From assembly GCF_900291955.1 (NCBI RefSeq), contig NZ_OLMR01000002.1:124001-188000 (forward strand): a stretch of 64,000 nt of DNA, written 5' to 3'. The position numbers were made by a program, and so were the translations under genes. Origin of the DNA: Pseudoruminococcus massiliensis. GTDB lineage: Bacteria > Bacillota > Clostridia > Oscillospirales > Acutalibacteraceae. This document shows positions 62,254 through 64,000 of the stretch, in pieces (position 1 is the first letter of the stretch; each line of letters starts with the position of its first letter). Under the pieces are notes generated by a model. It saw only the letters and a program-made list of their open reading frames with translations. It was not told where the DNA came from and searched no databases.

Positions 62254-63063
62254 TCAGTGTCCCTTTGGAACTCTCTCGAGCATACCTTTTTCTTTTGTAC
62301 GGTCTGCTCTAAATAAGCCTATGAAAATTATCATCATTATTATAGCTGCTCCCCATATAGCTTTGCCAAGAATAAGTCTGCTAAGAACAGTTCCTACTGC
62401 CGCACCTGCAATAAACATACCAAGCATAAATATATGAATTAAAAAGCGTTCTTTAGCTTTTTGGTCCTTTTTCTTTACCCATTTTATAAGATGTACACCT
62501 GTTTGTCTAAGATGGTTTGTGCAGAAAGTTGTTGCCATAGGCACACCCTCAGCTTGTCTGAATGTATTATATTGCATAGAGCATATAAAATTTATCGCAA
62601 TCTGCGAAATCTGAAAAGGGGCTGATTCGGGAACAAACCCAAGTGCTATTAGCACTAAAACCTCAAAGCCTATTAAGCAAGTATCCCATCGCAGAAAATT
62701 TATTTTCTTTATTTTCTTTGGCAAAATTTCAGAAATTATTGCTCCAATAAAATATGCTGAAATAGGAATCAAAAGATATGCCGCTTCAAGCCAATTTGCA
62801 TCTCCGAGTGCTATACCCATAAGAACCATATTACCGGTCTGTGCATTACAGAAAACATTTCCTCTTATAGTATATGTAAACGCACCCATAAAACCGCCGC
62901 TCATCATAAGCAGTAAAAATACCCATTTCTTTTCACACTCAAGAAAAAGTTCTTTTTCGTCCTTGATAAGCTTTTTTTCGCCCTCTTTAATTATCTCCTC
63001 TTCTTTTTTAATAAATTGTTTTTCTTCTTCTAATAATTTTTGCTTGCGTTTCAACTTCATCAT
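62254..63063 (-). CDS. DUF1275/YoaK-family membrane protein
   Basis: The 269-residue protein has a charged N-terminal coiled coil (about 3-45, Lys/Glu-rich) and a six-helix DUF1275 domain with GGFMGAFTYTIRGNVFCNAQ, TGNMVLMGIALG, MQYNTFRQAEGVPMATTFCT and TNHLRQTG. The family is a widespread transporter-like group of unknown substrate. The coiled-coil extension is not usual for the family as I know it. It starts seven bases after mreB. Confidence 0.85.
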   Translation of the reverse strand: MMKLKRKQKLLEEEKQFIKKEEEIIKEGEKKLIKDEKELFLECEKKWVFLLLMMSGGFMGAFTYTIRGNVFCNAQTGNMVLMGIALGDANWLEAAYLLIPISAYFIGAIISEILPKKIKKINFLRWDTCLIGFEVLVLIALGFVPESAPFQISQIAINFICSMQYNTFRQAEGVPMATTFCTNHLRQTGVHLIKWVKKKDQKAKERFLIHIFMLGMFIAGAAVGTVLSRLILGKAIWGAAIIMMIIFIGLFRADRTKEKGMLERVPKGH

Positions 63064-63069
63064 TTCTCC

Positions 63070-64000
63070 TTAGTATTGCTCACTGATTGGTGAAAGTTCA
63101 CCTTTTTCAAATGCCTTTATATATTTAAGAGCTTCTCCACAGCCTTTAACAACACAAAGTGAAGGGTTATCCGCAACCCTTACTTTTATTTTAGTGACAG
63201 CATTTATAATTTCTGCCATACCTTTGAGTTGTGCTGTACCGCCTGTGAGAATTATTCCATCGGAATATATATCTCCCATAAGCTCAGGTGGGGTTTCTTC
63301 TAATACATCTTGCACCTGATACACAATCTCTGTAATAATATCAACTAATATATCAGAAATTTCATAAGAACTTATATCAGCCTGCATAGGCATACCAGTA
63401 ACACAATTTCTGCCTTTGAGCCTGAAGGTTTTATTTTCTCCGATATTTCCAACACAACCAATAGCTATTTTTGCATTTTCAGCAGTACGCTTACCAATAA
63501 GAAGATTATATTTCTTTTTAACATACTTTATAATCTCGTCATCTATGGCATTTCCTGCTTTTTTTATGCTTCGTGAAACTGAAATTCCACCAAGAGAAAG
63601 AACAGCTATATCCGTTGTTCCTCCACCAATATCGACAACCATTGAACCGTGTGGGCTTGTAATATCAATTCCTGCCCCCATAGCCGCCGCAACAGGTTCT
63701 TCAACAAGACATACTCTTCTTATTCCTGCACTACTTATAGCATTAACTACTGCTCTTTTTTCGACTTCTGTTATTTCGCTTGGAATACAGGCAACAACCT
63801 TAGGCATACCTACTTTTCCAATAGAAATATCCGAAAGCATAATCTTAATCATATTTTCTACAAGAGAAAAATCTGTTATAACTCCACCACTTAACGGATA
63901 CATAGCCGACATACGCTCTGAAGTTCTTCCGAGCATTTCATAGGCTTTTTGCCCTACTGCAATTATAGCATCTGTCATTAGGTCAACAGTTATAACTGAT
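63070..64000 (-). CDS. mreB: Rod-shape protein MreB family (5' end outside window)
   Basis: The frame runs off the right edge; the visible 309 or so codons include TDAIIAVGQKAYEMLGRTSE, phosphate-loop segment MVVDIGGGTTDIAVLSLGG, LVEEPVAAAMGAGI and ILTGGTAQLKGMAE. These identify a bacterial actin of the MreB/Mbl group, which guides lateral wall synthesis. An ATG at 63978 is internal, since in-frame homologous codons continue upstream. MreB and Mbl cannot be separated from this fragment. Confidence 0.93.
   Translation of the reverse strand, partial: SVITVDLMTDAIIAVGQKAYEMLGRTSERMSAMYPLSGGVITDFSLVENMIKIMLSDISIGKVGMPKVVACIPSEITEVEKRAVVNAISSAGIRRVCLVEEPVAAAMGAGIDITSPHGSMVVDIGGGTTDIAVLSLGGISVSRSIKKAGNAIDDEIIKYVKKKYNLLIGKRTAENAKIAIGCVGNIGENKTFRLKGRNCVTGMPMQADISSYEISDILVDIITEIVYQVQDVLEETPPELMGDIYSDGIILTGGTAQLKGMAEIINAVTKIKVRVADNPSLCVVKGCGEALKYIKAFEKGELSPISEQY

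Overview
The window looks like chromosomal DNA of an AT-rich, low-GC Gram-positive, spore-forming anaerobe, most likely an Oscillospirales/Ruminococcaceae-type Clostridia. This is inferred from gene content: a CwlJ/GerQ germination pair, pyruvate phosphate dikinase beside a pyruvate kinase with an extra phosphohistidine domain, Na+-pump decarboxylase subunits, a DUF3793-flavodoxin pair, T-box control, and clean TTGACA-17-TATAAT promoters with strong Shine-Dalgarno sites. No rRNA, phage, insertion sequence or CRISPR array was seen. There is one tRNA.

Layout. 1-7.3 kb (+): end of ddl, murI, a DUF1934 gene, argS, a small membrane protein overlapping tmk, leuB, and the gamma and beta subunits of a Na+-translocating decarboxylase. 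7.3-17.8 kb (mostly -): an unknown protein, a MATE pump, a heterodimeric ABC exporter with one degenerate ATP site, a GNAT gene (+), and ilvB-ilvN-ilvC. 18.2-21.6 kb: gerQ/cwlJ (-), then leuA (+) behind a T-box leader with a leucine specifier. 21.6-26 kb (-): a very large teichoic-acid-type polymerase with a repetitive basic tail and its CDP-sugar synthase. 26-27.8 kb (+): DUF3793-flavodoxin behind a promoter surrounded by DtxR/IdeR-like palindromes. 27.9-31.5 kb (-): a small membrane protein, fba, an ectB-type aminotransferase, yigZ and rpmE. 31.9-37.2 kb: a three-gene operon (MurT-like ligase, GatD-like protein without its catalytic residues, ATP-grasp ligase) divergent from asnB. 37.3-46.7 kb: a GNAT pseudogene, ppdK, a truncated glmU, a DUF2161 nuclease-like gene, pyk, and a GH13 enzyme fused to DUF1653. 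47-64 kb (almost all -): envelope and housekeeping genes (membrane proteins, ppa, two paralogous TPR proteins, rlmH, walJ, murA, M18 peptidase, lytic transglycosylase, coaE, tsaC, prfA, DUF951, tRNA-Arg, a DUF1275 protein, mreB).

Themes. Cell-envelope synthesis recurs (ddl, murI, murA, glmU-like, MurT/GatD-like, AsnB, polymerase/TarI-like, MreB, lytic transglycosylase). Branched-chain amino-acid genes form three separately promoted units (ilvBNC, leuB, T-box-leuA). The most unusual items are the MurT/GatD-like module whose glutaminase half has lost Cys and His, a dispersed family of modular multi-hairpin intergenic repeats whose arms covary between copies, a 137-bp triple tandem repeat abutting the pyk stop codon, the DtxR-like boxes at the flavodoxin module, and an unassigned three-way-junction RNA candidate near 55.0 kb.
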